A stretch of DNA of 45,471 nucleotides from Myxococcales bacterium (lineage in GTDB: Bacteria; Myxococcota; Myxococcia; Myxococcales; Myxococcaceae): contig JAUXRI010000128.1 of the NCBI GenBank assembly GCA_030681895.1, positions 1 to 45,471 of the forward strand. Direction: 5' to 3'. Shown piece by piece: positions 1 to 9,140 of this stretch. A model generated the notes under the pieces. That model had not been told where the DNA came from, did not search any database, and saw only the letters and a program-made list of their open reading frames with translations. Position numbers and translations under genes: made by a program. Within the stretch, counting starts at the first letter, position 1. Each line of letters starts with the position of its first letter.

Positions 1-250
1 GGCCCTCTTCGAAGCGTCGCGCGCCGGTCTTCTTCCAGTCGCCGTACACGTTGAAGGCGATGCCCATGAGCCAGGGACGCACGGGGCGCTGTGGGTCGTA
101 CGAGCTCCAGCGGCGCACGGCGGTGAGGAAGACGTCGTGCAGCAGATCAGGCACGTCGCCCGACGGAGCCCCGAGCCTGGCCAGGAACGAGTGCACCGCG
201 CCCAGCTCGGCCTGGTACACGCGCTCGAGGGTCTGGGGGTCCATCGTCAT
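1..250 (-). CDS. ECF sigma-70 factor, N-terminal part (gene runs off the left edge)
   Basis: The minus strand reads about 83 residues from ATG at 250; a second in-frame ATG lies at 244. The peptide carries sigma-70 region 2 features: an N-terminal helix (LERVYQAELGAVHSFLARLG), the region 2.1-2.2 signature DLLHDVFLTAVRRW, and PWLMGIAFNVYGDWKK, typical of ECF factors. Region 4 lies outside the window. The gene starts 43 bp downstream of an exported protein gene on the same strand, so both may be co-transcribed; in many bacteria such a neighbour belongs to the envelope signal chain of the factor. Identity as an ECF factor is well supported; its regulon is unknown. Confidence 0.85.
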   Translation of the reverse strand, partial: MTMDPQTLERVYQAELGAVHSFLARLGAPSGDVPDLLHDVFLTAVRRWSSYDPQRPVRPWLMGIAFNVYGDWKKTGARRFEEG

Positions 251-293
251 CTCATTCGACTCTTGGAACGACGGGCCTGGGTTTGTTGCCGGC

Positions 294-1133
294 CTACAGG
301 AATTCGTGTCGCATCGAAACGCCGGCCAGCCCGACGACGGGCCCGGTCGTCCACACCGGCGTGGCGCCCGAGAGCACCGTCACCCGAATGAAGCTGCCCT
401 GCACACGCACGAAGGGCTCGACAAACCACCGGTTTCCGACGGCGATGACGCCTGCGACGTGAAGGCCGGCGAGGAACAAGGCGCTGGTGCCCGAGCTGGA
501 GCCCGTCACGAACAGGCCTCCGAGCGACACCGGCACTGCGAGCCGGAAAGGGCCGGCGGCGAAGCCGGGTGACGCCATCAGGACGACTGGGAACGAACGA
601 AACGTGATGCCACCGAGTGACGTCGCGGCCGGCACGTCCATGCGCAGCTCGACGTCGAGGACGAAGCGGTTGGCGCGCAGGCCGAGCGCGAGGGCCGCTC
701 CGGCGGTGAGGTGCGGCGAGACGCCTGCGCTCGCGAAGACCGACGGGCTCACGTTGAAGAGCACGGTTGGCGGTTCGGGCTCGACGACGGGCTCTGGCGG
801 AGGTGGTGGTTTTGGCGCCATCACTGCGGGCTCGAGCGCCAGCGCGATGGCGAGCGCGAGTGACTGACTGAGCTCGCGGCAGTCTGACGAGGTGCGCTTT
901 CGCGCGGTGCCACCGTCGACTGACAACGTCGAGGTCCACGAGGCGCCCTGGCGGGTGATGGTGGCCACGAAGGAGGGCCCCGGCGTGCCGTCACGGAAGG
1001 CGTCGCGGCCCAGCCGCACCGTGATGGCGTCACGAATGCCGCGCTCGTCGCCGCACGTGCCGTCCGACGAGAACGACAACGTCGTCGGCACCGTCGCCGC
1101 GAGCAACACGCTGAAGACGACGGTGGTGAGCAT
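294..1133 (-). CDS. Exported protein with proline-rich hinge and beta-rich C-terminal domain
   Basis: 279 residues from ATG at 1133, chosen because it begins a signal peptide (MLTTVVFSVLLAATVPTTLS); an upstream TTG at 1178 would add a non-hydrophobic leader. After the signal peptide comes a domain of about 80 residues with two cysteines and Arg-rich strands. Next is a proline/glutamate hinge (PKPPPPPEPVVEPEPP), then about 180 residues of alternating hydrophobic and polar strands ending in Phe-Leu, which would fit an outer-membrane beta-barrel. No named family is recognised. It is followed by the ECF sigma gene on the same strand, so it may sense or respond to envelope state. That role is inference from position only. 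Confidence 0.75.
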   Translation of the reverse strand: MLTTVVFSVLLAATVPTTLSFSSDGTCGDERGIRDAITVRLGRDAFRDGTPGPSFVATITRQGASWTSTLSVDGGTARKRTSSDCRELSQSLALAIALALEPAVMAPKPPPPPEPVVEPEPPTVLFNVSPSVFASAGVSPHLTAGAALALGLRANRFVLDVELRMDVPAATSLGGITFRSFPVVLMASPGFAAGPFRLAVPVSLGGLFVTGSSSGTSALFLAGLHVAGVIAVGNRWFVEPFVRVQGSFIRVTVLSGATPVWTTGPVVGLAGVSMRHEFL

Positions 1134-1211
1134 GCGCGCGCGGGCGGAGAGAATTTCCGACGGGCCCTTCCAACACAAGTCATCGCGGCGCGCGTCGCGA
1201 ATGGAGGCCGT

Positions 1212-2045
1212 ATGTGGAAGGTGCTCGTCGTGTTGATGTCGTTCGTCGCGTGTGGACCGATGCCTGAAGCGCCGTCGCCCGGGTGCGGGCCATCGACGTG
1301 CTCCGGGTGTTGTTCCGTCGGCGGCCGCTGCGTCGGCGCAGGAACAGCGTCCTGTGGCATCGGCGGCGATCGATGCACTTCATGTGGCAGCGGTGCGTCC
1401 TGCGCGGATGGCCGGTGTGTGAAGGCAGTGATGCCGGCGCTGCACGTCGACGCAGGTTCAATCGACTCAGGTTCGGTCGACGCGGGTGTTCGTGAGGTCG
1501 ACGCAGGAACGCAGCCGATGGACGCGGGAGCTCCCGACGCCGGTCTGGTCTGCCCGACGTCGACGGTGGTGCCCCGGAACCACGCCCTCAACGGCGACCT
1601 CGAGTGTGGCGCGTTGCCGTACCAGTCCTCGGGCGGAGGCGGGCGCGTCGAGCTCATCGCCGGAAGGAGCGGGCACGCGGTGCGCTTCACCGTCGCGGCG
1701 GGGCTCTTCAACAACGAGTTCTCTTCGACCTGGCGGTTTCGCGTCACGCAGGCTGGCACCTGGTGTGCGCGCGCGTTCGTGAAGGGGTCTGCGTCGGTGA
1801 TCAGCCTGCGGCTCTACCTGGGTCCTCCCGGCACCGCGGCCGGTGAGGTGTTCGATCTGCCCGGACCGGTGAGTGCCTGGTCGCGGCTCCCGCCGACGCT
1901 CGCGGCAGTGAACGCGACGGGGCAGGTGGGTGACGAGGGCTTCCTGGTCTTCGTCGAGCGCTCGCACACGCCAGGCACGACCATCGAGGTCGACGACGTC
2001 GACGTCTGGCGCAGCGAGGACGGCCAGTGCAGGGACTCGCGATGA
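1212..2045 (+). CDS. Lipoprotein: 10-Cys module, DAG stalk and CBM-like C-terminal domain
   Basis: 277 residues with a GGAGG ribosome site 4 bases before ATG 1212. The N-terminus is a lipoprotein signal (MWKVLVVLMSFVAC, Cys14). Residues 25-69 form one Cys-rich module with the spacing C-x3-C-x2-CC, C, CG, C-x2-C, C, C. Residues 80-111 are a flexible Asp-Ala-Gly linker (VDAG, MDAG, PDAG). The C-terminal 160 residues begin NGDLECG and look like a beta-sandwich resembling carbohydrate-binding domains of the CBM4/9 type; that resemblance is weak. The same Cys module is repeated five times in the next gene, so the two are probably related surface proteins. The ligand is unknown. Confidence 0.75.
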   Translation: MWKVLVVLMSFVACGPMPEAPSPGCGPSTCSGCCSVGGRCVGAGTASCGIGGDRCTSCGSGASCADGRCVKAVMPALHVDAGSIDSGSVDAGVREVDAGTQPMDAGAPDAGLVCPTSTVVPRNHALNGDLECGALPYQSSGGGGRVELIAGRSGHAVRFTVAAGLFNNEFSSTWRFRVTQAGTWCARAFVKGSASVISLRLYLGPPGTAAGEVFDLPGPVSAWSRLPPTLAAVNATGQVGDEGFLVFVERSHTPGTTIEVDDVDVWRSEDGQCRDSR

Positions 2046-2188
2046 GTCACCTGAAAGAGACGGGTGCCTCCATTGTGTCTGCCGCTCACTCTCTGTCAGG
2101 GAGCCCCTTGGACATGCGCCGCAACAAAACCACCGGGCTGGTTCCAACACTCCTCGAGCGGCGCGTGATGCCGCACCCGGAGGCAGTG

Positions 2189-4636
2189 ATGCGAGCAGTT
2201 CTCGTGCTGGTCCTGATGGCGGTGGCGACGGCGTGTGACACGACGGTGCAGGCGGGCGGCTGCGGCCCCGGCTCGTGCACGGGGTGCTGTACCTCGTCGG
2301 GTGAATGCGTCTCAGGCATCGAGCCTGGCTCGTGCGGCTCGGTGGGCATGGCGTGCATGAACTGCTCGTTGTCGGGCTTCACCTGTCAGCTCGGCCAGTG
2401 CGTGCAGCCGACGTCGTTCTCGTCTGGCGGTGGAATGGCGGGCGCCGGTGGTGGGCTCGCGACCGGTGGTGGGTCCAGTGGCGCGTGCGGAGCGTCGAGC
2501 TGCGCGGGCTGTTGTTCGGAAGGTCGTTGTTCTCTCGGCGTGTTCGACGACGAGTGTGGCTCGCGCGGAACGTCGTGCACGGCCTGTGGTGATCTGCGGT
2601 GCTCTGCCTTTCCGCGAGCGACTGATGGAAGCGCCCAGGGCGGCCGGTGCGTGACGGCAGGCTCCGGTGGTGGCAGCGCGTCGACGTGCTCGGTCGCGAC
2701 GTGTCCGACAGGGTGCTGCGACGCCAACGGAGCGTGCCAGCGCGGCGTCACGACCAGCGCGTGCGGGACGGTCGGCGCGGCCTGTACGTCGTGTGCTGGG
2801 TCGATGGCCTGTGTGAATGGCGCGTGTGTCGGTGGCCAGGGCGGTGGCGGTGGAGCGCCTTCGTGCTCTGCGGCGACGTGCCCGAGAGGCTGCTGCAGTG
2901 CCTCGGGCGCGTGCATGGAGGGCTCGGGCCGCGATTCGTGCGGGTCGGGTGGAGCGCAGTGCTCCACGTGCGCAGCGAGCGAGACCTGCGTGAGCGCGGT
3001 CTGCACGGCGTCGCCTGACGGTGGGCAGGGTGGTGGCTTCGGAGGCGGTGGAGCGTCGACGGGTGGCGGCGTGTCGACGGGTGGCGGCTTCGCAGGCGGC
3101 GGCGCATCGGGCGGAGGCTTCGCAGGTGGCGGAGCGTCGACGGGCGGAGGTTTCGCTGGAGGCGGCGCATCAACGGGCGGTGGCTTCGGTGGTGGCGGCG
3201 CCTCGACGGATGGTGGCTTCGGTGGTGGCGGAGCGTCGACGGGCGGAGGCTTCGGTGGTGGCGGCGCCTCGACCGGCGGTGGCGTCGCAGGTGGCGCAAC
3301 GGCAGGAGGCACCGCAGGCGGCGTCGTCTCAGGCAATGGAGAGACGTGTGCGGCTGCCATCGTGTTGACCTCTCCGGGATCTCGAAGCGGCACGCTGACC
3401 GGCGCCCTCAACGACTACGGCTCAGGCTCCGCGTGTCTCTCCGCAGCTGGTCCCGACCGCGTCTATCGACTGCAGGTCGGCGCGGCCGCGCGCGTGTCGG
3501 TGACGGTGACGCCGACGACTTCGTGGGACGTCTCCATGAGCGCGACGGTCGGAAGCCTCGCTCGCTGCGCCGCCGCTCCACGCACCTGTGACGCAGCCGT
3601 CGACGCAGCGACGGCGGGCAACTCCGAGACCATCGACGTGGCGACCGCGGGAGACGACGTCTTCGTGGTGGTCGACTCCACGAGCACGTCGGTCGGCGGG
3701 TTCACCTTGAGCTGGAACATCTCGCCCCTCGCCGTCGGTGACCGCTGCGAAGCACCGTACGCGCTGCAGTCGGGCGTCGCGCGCACCGACACCACGTTCG
3801 GCTTCACCAACGACTACACGGCCGGGTTCGCGTGCGCCTCGGTCGGACGCCTCAGCGCAGACGTCGTGTACGCGATTCAGGTTGGCCCGGGTCAGGGGCT
3901 CGACGTTCGCGTGACGCCGCAAGGCGCGATGCTCGACACCTCCATCTCCATCGCGACGGCCATCACCTCGTGCAGCTCCCAGTGCGTCGCAGGCGCGAAC
4001 ACCGGAGTAGGCGGCGTCGCCGACGTCGCCTTCTGGAACAACGTCTCTGGCTCCACGGTCACCGCGTACGTCATCGTCGACTCCGCGCAGGGCAGCTCGC
4101 CGGGCCCGTTCACCATCACCGCCACCGTCGGCGCACAGGTGACGTGCAACCCGAGCCGCTGTCCCACCGGGTGCTGTTCCAACAACCAATGCGTCGGCGG
4201 CGCCGAAGACACCGCGTGCGGCCAGCAGGGCAACGCGTGCCAGGTGTGTGGGCAATACCAACAGTGTCAGAGCGCGGCGTGCGTCGATGCGCCGAGGCCG
4301 ACGGGCGCGCCGTGTTCGATGGCGTCGCAGTGCTACTCAGGCACCTTCTCCCCAGCGACCTGCCGCGCGACGTGGCCGAACGGTGGCTATTGCTCGAGCT
4401 CGTGTCTGCTCGACGGCTACGACTGCGGAGGCCTGCCGATCATCGCTCCCGGGTACTGCGTCAGCGGCGTGTGTCTGCAGAAGTGCACCAGTCCGGGGAC
4501 TGGCCAGTCGACGTGCCGCGCGGACTACGTCTGCGAAGCGTCGGGCGGCGCCGGCTCGCAAGGCATCTGTGTGCCTCGGTGCCAGCAGATTCCGTGTGCT
4601 TCGGGCACCTGCCAGCCGTCGGGGTATTGCCGCTAA
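2189..4636 (+). CDS. Large lipoprotein with five 10-Cys modules, Gly-rich stalk and two PPC-like domains
   Basis: 815 residues from ATG 2189, preceded by GGAGG 7 bases upstream; the open frame extends further 5' but only this start gives a lipoprotein signal (MRAVLVLVLMAVATAC, Cys16). Four Cys modules lie near residues 25-71, 100-154, 167-213 and 226-272; the second has an insertion before its last Cys pair. A Gly/Ala/Ser/Thr stalk of 11-residue units (GGGFAGGGAST type) spans about 277-381. Two beta-rich domains follow, each starting with a G-x-C or R-C-E-A type motif and resembling bacterial pre-peptidase C-terminal (PPC) domains. A fifth Cys module and a Cys-rich tail close the protein. It is likely a surface-anchored adhesion or binding protein; the function is not known. 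Confidence 0.8.
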   Translation: MRAVLVLVLMAVATACDTTVQAGGCGPGSCTGCCTSSGECVSGIEPGSCGSVGMACMNCSLSGFTCQLGQCVQPTSFSSGGGMAGAGGGLATGGGSSGACGASSCAGCCSEGRCSLGVFDDECGSRGTSCTACGDLRCSAFPRATDGSAQGGRCVTAGSGGGSASTCSVATCPTGCCDANGACQRGVTTSACGTVGAACTSCAGSMACVNGACVGGQGGGGGAPSCSAATCPRGCCSASGACMEGSGRDSCGSGGAQCSTCAASETCVSAVCTASPDGGQGGGFGGGGASTGGGVSTGGGFAGGGASGGGFAGGGASTGGGFAGGGASTGGGFGGGGASTDGGFGGGGASTGGGFGGGGASTGGGVAGGATAGGTAGGVVSGNGETCAAAIVLTSPGSRSGTLTGALNDYGSGSACLSAAGPDRVYRLQVGAAARVSVTVTPTTSWDVSMSATVGSLARCAAAPRTCDAAVDAATAGNSETIDVATAGDDVFVVVDSTSTSVGGFTLSWNISPLAVGDRCEAPYALQSGVARTDTTFGFTNDYTAGFACASVGRLSADVVYAIQVGPGQGLDVRVTPQGAMLDTSISIATAITSCSSQCVAGANTGVGGVADVAFWNNVSGSTVTAYVIVDSAQGSSPGPFTITATVGAQVTCNPSRCPTGCCSNNQCVGGAEDTACGQQGNACQVCGQYQQCQSAACVDAPRPTGAPCSMASQCYSGTFSPATCRATWPNGGYCSSSCLLDGYDCGGLPIIAPGYCVSGVCLQKCTSPGTGQSTCRADYVCEASGGAGSQGICVPRCQQIPCASGTCQPSGYCR
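3031..3297 (+). repeat. In-frame minisatellite coding a Gly-rich stalk (about 33-bp units)
   Basis: Inside the large Cys-module lipoprotein, a 33-bp unit coding GGGFAGGGAST or GGGFGGGGAST is repeated about seven times with small changes and two shortened copies. The copies keep the reading frame, so the array sets the length of a flexible stalk between the Cys modules and the PPC-like domains. Confidence 0.8.
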
Positions 4637-4662
4637 CAGCCGTGCTCAGTGTGCACTCGACA

Positions 4663-4679
4663 CCTCAGTTGTTCTGAGG
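4663..4679 (+). terminator. Small hairpin after the Cys-module lipoprotein gene
   Basis: A perfect 6-bp stem (cctcag / ctgagg) with loop ttgtt lies 26 bp after the stop codon at 4636 and before the next ATG at 4704. There is no T-run, so it is at best a weak or factor-assisted terminator. Confidence 0.25.
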
Positions 4680-4703
4680 GCTTGCGAACGACACAATGCA
4701 GGC

Positions 4704-6368
4704 ATGCGTTGGCTCCTCACTGTCGCACTGCTGGCCGGTTGTGACGGCGCCATTCTCGGCCGCGGTGGGCTCGGACTGCCGAACCTTCCGGGCACGACGC
4801 CGCCTGATCCGACGAACCCTGATCCAACGAAGCCCGAGCCTGATCCCCGCGAGGCGCGCTGCCAGAACGAGCTCGGTGCCGCGTGGGGTCCGCTTCGTCG
4901 AGTGACGCACGAGGAGTACGACAACTCGGTCGGCACGCTCCTTCGCACCACGCTGCGGCCGTCGAGTGCGTTCCCTTCGCAGGCGCGCTCGAACGGCTTC
5001 ACGACGGGCAGCGCGCAGCAGACGGTCGGAGAGCTTCAAGCCGAGGCGTACTTCGACGCTGCCGAGCTCATCGCTGCCGACGTGGTGAAGAACGTGCCGG
5101 CGCTCGTGCAGTGCGACGTGGCGTCGGTCGGTGAAGCGGAGTGTGGCCGGCGCTTCGTCACCCGCTTCGTCACCGCTGCGTTCCGGCGGCCGCTCACCAT
5201 CGACGAAGCGGCGAGCTACCAGGCGTTGATGACCACGGCGACGACCCAGCTTGGGTTCACCGGCGCGCTCGAGACGGTGGTGTTCGCGGTGCTGCAGTCG
5301 CCGCACTTTCTCTATCACGTGGAGCTCGGGCCCGAGGTCGTGCCCGGTGTTCGCAAGCTCGACGGCGCGAGTGTCGCGGCGCGGCTCGCGACGGCGCTGT
5401 GGCAGTCGATGCCTGACGACACGCTGGTGATGGCGGCGGCGCGTGGAGAGCTCGACGAGCCCGCGGGCATCAGCGCCCAGGCGCGACGCATGGTCGAGGA
5501 CCCGAAGGCGCGGCCGGTGCTGGTGCGCCTCTACAGCGAGTTCACCCGCGCGAACGAGCTCGACGACGTGACGAAGGACGCCGCGCGGTTCCCGAACTGG
5601 AGCGCGCTGCGGACGTCGATGAAAGAAGAGAACGAGCGCTTCCTCACCAGCGTGCTCTTCGATGGAGCGGGCTCGGTCGAGTCGCTCTTCACGGCGCGCC
5701 ACACCTTCGTCGATGCCACGCTCGCGCAGCACTACGGCCTGCCTCCCGTCACTGGCTGGCAGCGCGTCTCGCTCGTGGGCACGAAGCGGCTCGGGCTCCT
5801 GACGCAGGGCGCGGTGTTGTCGGTGAGCGCGAAGACGAACCAGTCGTCACCGACGCAGCGCGGCCTCTTCATTCGAGAGAACGTGCTGTGCAATCCCCCG
5901 CCGCCTCCGCCGCAGAACGCGAACATCGTGCCGCCCGACATCAAACCCGGCGTGCCGACCCGGCAGCGCTTCGCCGAACACTCCACGAACCCCGAGTGTG
6001 CTGGTTGCCACCTCTTGATGGACCCCATCGGCCTTGGCTTCGAACACTTCGACGCAGTCGGCGGGTGGAGAGACCGGGACGAAGGCGTGGCGGTCGACGC
6101 GACGGGCGAGGTCTTCGGAACGAGCGCCGCCGGTGCCTTCGATGGCGTCGAGCAGCTGGCCACGAAGCTCTCGACCAGTCGTGACGTCAACGCCTGCATG
6201 GGGAAGCAGACGTTCCGCTTCCTCATCGCGCGGCACGAGTTCGACGCCGACACCTGCAGCTTGTACCGCCTCGAGAAGTCGTTCGGCGACGGGCCGGTCT
6301 CGCTCAAGGAGCTCGTCGTCGGGCTCACCACGTCCGACGCGTTTCGCTACCGCAAGGTGAACCCATGA
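4704..6368 (+). CDS. Exported DUF1592/DUF1588-type protein with CxxCH motif
   Basis: 554 residues from ATG 4704, the start that gives a lipoprotein signal (MRWLLTVALLAGC, Cys13) followed by a Pro/Asp/Thr linker. The order of segments matches the planctomycete/myxobacterial multi-DUF family: a DUF1587-like start (RRVTHEEYDNSVGTLL), DUF1595-like (FVTAAFRRPLTIDEAASYQ), DUF1592-like (FAVLQSPHFLYHVELG), DUF1588-like (QRGLFIRENVLCNPPPPPP) and DUF1585-like (MGKQTFRFLIARHE). C432-A-G-C435-H436 is a c-type haem attachment motif in the usual place, just before LLMDPIGLGFEHFDAVG. The biochemical function of the family is not established. The stop overlaps the next start (ATGA), indicating coupling with the DUF1552 gene. 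Confidence 0.9.
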   Translation: MRWLLTVALLAGCDGAILGRGGLGLPNLPGTTPPDPTNPDPTKPEPDPREARCQNELGAAWGPLRRVTHEEYDNSVGTLLRTTLRPSSAFPSQARSNGFTTGSAQQTVGELQAEAYFDAAELIAADVVKNVPALVQCDVASVGEAECGRRFVTRFVTAAFRRPLTIDEAASYQALMTTATTQLGFTGALETVVFAVLQSPHFLYHVELGPEVVPGVRKLDGASVAARLATALWQSMPDDTLVMAAARGELDEPAGISAQARRMVEDPKARPVLVRLYSEFTRANELDDVTKDAARFPNWSALRTSMKEENERFLTSVLFDGAGSVESLFTARHTFVDATLAQHYGLPPVTGWQRVSLVGTKRLGLLTQGAVLSVSAKTNQSSPTQRGLFIRENVLCNPPPPPPQNANIVPPDIKPGVPTRQRFAEHSTNPECAGCHLLMDPIGLGFEHFDAVGGWRDRDEGVAVDATGEVFGTSAAGAFDGVEQLATKLSTSRDVNACMGKQTFRFLIARHEFDADTCSLYRLEKSFGDGPVSLKELVVGLTTSDAFRYRKVNP

Positions 6369-7684
6369 AGTTCCGTCTCGATCGTCGAACGATGTTGAAG
6401 GCGGCCGGCGCGGCCATCTCGTTGCCTTGGCTCGAGGCGTTCGGTCAGGCAACGACGTTTCCGAAGCGGCTCGTCATCATGTTCACGGCGAACGGCACCA
6501 TCTTCAACGAGTGGAACCCGACCGGCACGGTGACGAACTTCGCGCTCAAGCGCATCCTCGCGCCGCTCAATCCCTTCAAGTCGAAGCTGCTCGTGCTCAA
6601 CGGCATCGACTGCGAGTCGGCGAACCACGGGCCTGGCAGCAATGGGCACGATCTCTCGATGGGCCACCTGCTCACGGGCACCGAGCTGGTGCCGGGGCCG
6701 CAAGGCGCGGGTGACTTCGGCCACCTCGTCGACGGCAGCGCGGGCGGGCCGAGCATCGACCAGTACATCGCGTCACGACTCAACGCAGGCACGCGATTTC
6801 AGAGCCTCGAGTTCGGCGTGCGCGCGCAGAACATCTTCATGCCGCTGCCGAGCCGCCTCGTGTACCGCGGGCAGTTTCAGCCGGTGCAGCCCGAGAACGA
6901 CCCGCGCCGCATGTTCGATCGGTTGTTCGGCACCAACGTCAACCTCGACCCGAACGGCGCACAGCGGCTCAAGACGAAGCGCCAGCTCGCGCTCGATCGC
7001 GTGAACGCCGACTTCACTGCGCTCGGGAGAACGGTAGGCGTCGAAGACAAGAAGCGGCTCGACGCGCATGCGCAGAGCCTCGTGGAGATCGAGCGCCGCG
7101 CGCTGACGTTGCCGACCTTCAGCTGCACCGTGCCGACGAGGCCTGGAGCGCCGGCCGACTTCCGCGCCGAAGGCCAGTTGCAGATGGACCTGCTGCACCG
7201 CGCGCTCGCGTGCGACCTCACCCGCGTCGCGACGTTTCAGTGGAGCACCGCGCAGGCCGGCACCACGTTCCCCTGGCTGGGCTTCCCCGAGTACCACCAC
7301 GAACTCTCGCACGCGGGCGACTCCGACGCGCCGGCGACCGAGAAGCTCATCAAGATCAACGAGTGGTACGCGCAGCAGTTCGCGTACCTGCTCGGCAAGC
7401 TCGACTCGACGCCCGAAGGCGCTGGCACGCTCCTCGACAATACCTGCGTCGTCTGGGTGAACGAGCTGTCGAAGGGCAACACGCACTCGCACAACAACAT
7501 CCCCGTGGTGATGGCGGGCGGGCTCGGCGGGTACTTCAAGACGGGCCGCTACCTGAACTTCCCGGGCACGGTGCCGCACAACAACCTGTTCCTGTCGCTG
7601 ATTCAGGGCATGGGCCTGACGCCGACGACCTTCGGCAACCCGGCGTACTGCTCGGGGCCGTTGAGCGTGCTGAGCACCGCGTAG
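6365..7684 (+). CDS. DUF1552 family protein, Tat-exported
   Basis: 439 residues, overlapping the upstream gene by ATGA. The N-terminus is a twin-arginine signal (DRRTMLKAAGAAISLPWLEA). The body matches DUF1552 proteins, which almost always accompany the DUF1592-type genes: KRLVIMFTANGTIFNEWNP, NGIDCESANHGPGSNGHD, and a late segment with VVWVNELSKGNTHSHNNIPVV. His and Asp residues in these stretches recall the alkaline-phosphatase/DUF1501 fold, a relationship suggested rather than proven. Tat export implies folding, perhaps with a metal, before transport. The partner relation to the preceding haem-motif protein is supported by gene coupling. Confidence 0.9.
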   Translation: MKFRLDRRTMLKAAGAAISLPWLEAFGQATTFPKRLVIMFTANGTIFNEWNPTGTVTNFALKRILAPLNPFKSKLLVLNGIDCESANHGPGSNGHDLSMGHLLTGTELVPGPQGAGDFGHLVDGSAGGPSIDQYIASRLNAGTRFQSLEFGVRAQNIFMPLPSRLVYRGQFQPVQPENDPRRMFDRLFGTNVNLDPNGAQRLKTKRQLALDRVNADFTALGRTVGVEDKKRLDAHAQSLVEIERRALTLPTFSCTVPTRPGAPADFRAEGQLQMDLLHRALACDLTRVATFQWSTAQAGTTFPWLGFPEYHHELSHAGDSDAPATEKLIKINEWYAQQFAYLLGKLDSTPEGAGTLLDNTCVVWVNELSKGNTHSHNNIPVVMAGGLGGYFKTGRYLNFPGTVPHNNLFLSLIQGMGLTPTTFGNPAYCSGPLSVLSTA

Positions 7685-7730
7685 CCACCGAATGGACGAC
7701 GGCCGCAGCTCTGCTTGAACTGCAGCCTGA

Positions 7731-9140
7731 GTGGTCTTCGCCAGCCTCGTCTTCCTCTACGCGTTCCTGCCAGCGAACCTGGTGCTGTACTTCGCGTGGT
7801 CGAACCCGGTCTGGCGCAACTGGCTGCTGATCGTCTTCTCGCTGTTCTTCTACGCGTGGGGCGAGCCGGTCTGGGTGTCGTTGCTGCTGCTCTCGACGAC
7901 CGTCGACTACAGCATCGGGTTGTTGGTGGAGCGCTGGCGCGGCACGGCGAAAGCGAAGGCTGCGCTCATTGGCTCGCTGTGCGTCAACCTCGGGTTGCTC
8001 GCAGTCTTCAAGTACGCCGGGTTCTTCGTCGAGACGGTGAACCAGGCCTTCGGCACGAAGCTCGGAGCGCCGCCGTTCACGCTCCCGGTCGGCATCTCGT
8101 TCTACACGTTCCAGACCATCTCGTACGTCGTCGACGTGTACCGCGGCGAGGTGAAGGCGCAGCGCAGCTGGGGAAAGTTCCTGCTCTTCGTCAGCCTGTA
8201 CCACCAGCTCGTCGCAGGGCCGATCGTGCGGTACCAGACCATCGCGGATCAGATCGACACGCGCCGGCACTCCGTCGACCTGTTCGCGTCGGGCGTGATG
8301 CGCTTCGCGCTGGGGCTCTTCAAGAAGGTCGCGATCGCCAACATCGCCGGTGAGCTGGTGTTGAAGACGATTGGCCAGAAGACGCTGGGCCCCGACTTCG
8401 CCGGGCTCTCGATGCTCGACGGCTGGTTCGGCCTCGCGATGTACACGCTGCAGATCTACTTCGACTTCTCGGGCTACTCCGACATGGCCATCGGGCTCGG
8501 GCGCATGTTCGGCTTCCACTACCTCGAGAACTTCGACCACCCGTACACCGCGCGCTCGGTGACGGACTTCTGGCGGCGCTGGCACCTCTCGCTGTCCACG
8601 TTCTTCCGCGACTACGTCTACATCCCGCTCGGGGGCAGACAGCGCCGGCCGTACCGCAACCTCTTCATCGTCTGGGCGCTCACGGGCCTCTGGCACGGGC
8701 CCAGCTGGAACTTCGTGCTGTGGGGCCTGTTCTACGGCGTGCTCATCGCGGCGGAGCGGCTGTTCCTCGCGGCGCTGCTCGAGAAGCTGCCACGGGTCGT
8801 CCAGCACGTGTGGCTGCTCTTCGTCGTGATGCTCGGGTGGGCGCTGTTCTTTTTCACCGACCTCGCGAAGTTGGCTGGCTTCTTCGCCCTCGCGTTTGGC
8901 TTCAGCGCCGCGCCGCTGGTGGGCCCTGACACGGTGCAGATGGTGGTGACGCACGCCTTCTGGCTGCTCTTCGCCATCGTGCTGTGTCTGCCGGTGGAGC
9001 GCTTCGTGTTTCCGGACACGCACGTTCACGGCGCGCGCGTCGCGCTCTCTCGTGGTTTCGCCACCGTGCTCTTGACCCTGCTCGCGACCGCGATGCTGGT
9101 GGGCAAGAGCTACAACCCGTTTCTCTACTACCGGTTCTGA
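7731..9140 (+). CDS. MBOAT family membrane O-acyltransferase (AlgI-like)
   Basis: 469 residues from GTG 7731. The protein is hydrophobic with about ten membrane segments and carries the AlgI/DltB-type MBOAT landmarks: YHQLVAGPIVRY, TDFWRRWHLSLSTFFRDYVY followed by IPLGG, and LTGLWHGPSWNFVLWG with the invariant catalytic His at residue 322. Proteins of this family pass acyl groups, usually acetyl, across the inner membrane to a periplasmic partner. Its stop overlaps the start of a DHHW/AlgX-like gene (TGATG), the usual partner, so the pair probably O-acetylates an extracytoplasmic glycan. The polymer is unknown, as no polysaccharide synthase is in view. Confidence 0.93.
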   Translation: MVFASLVFLYAFLPANLVLYFAWSNPVWRNWLLIVFSLFFYAWGEPVWVSLLLLSTTVDYSIGLLVERWRGTAKAKAALIGSLCVNLGLLAVFKYAGFFVETVNQAFGTKLGAPPFTLPVGISFYTFQTISYVVDVYRGEVKAQRSWGKFLLFVSLYHQLVAGPIVRYQTIADQIDTRRHSVDLFASGVMRFALGLFKKVAIANIAGELVLKTIGQKTLGPDFAGLSMLDGWFGLAMYTLQIYFDFSGYSDMAIGLGRMFGFHYLENFDHPYTARSVTDFWRRWHLSLSTFFRDYVYIPLGGRQRRPYRNLFIVWALTGLWHGPSWNFVLWGLFYGVLIAAERLFLAALLEKLPRVVQHVWLLFVVMLGWALFFFTDLAKLAGFFALAFGFSAAPLVGPDTVQMVVTHAFWLLFAIVLCLPVERFVFPDTHVHGARVALSRGFATVLLTLLATAMLVGKSYNPFLYYRF

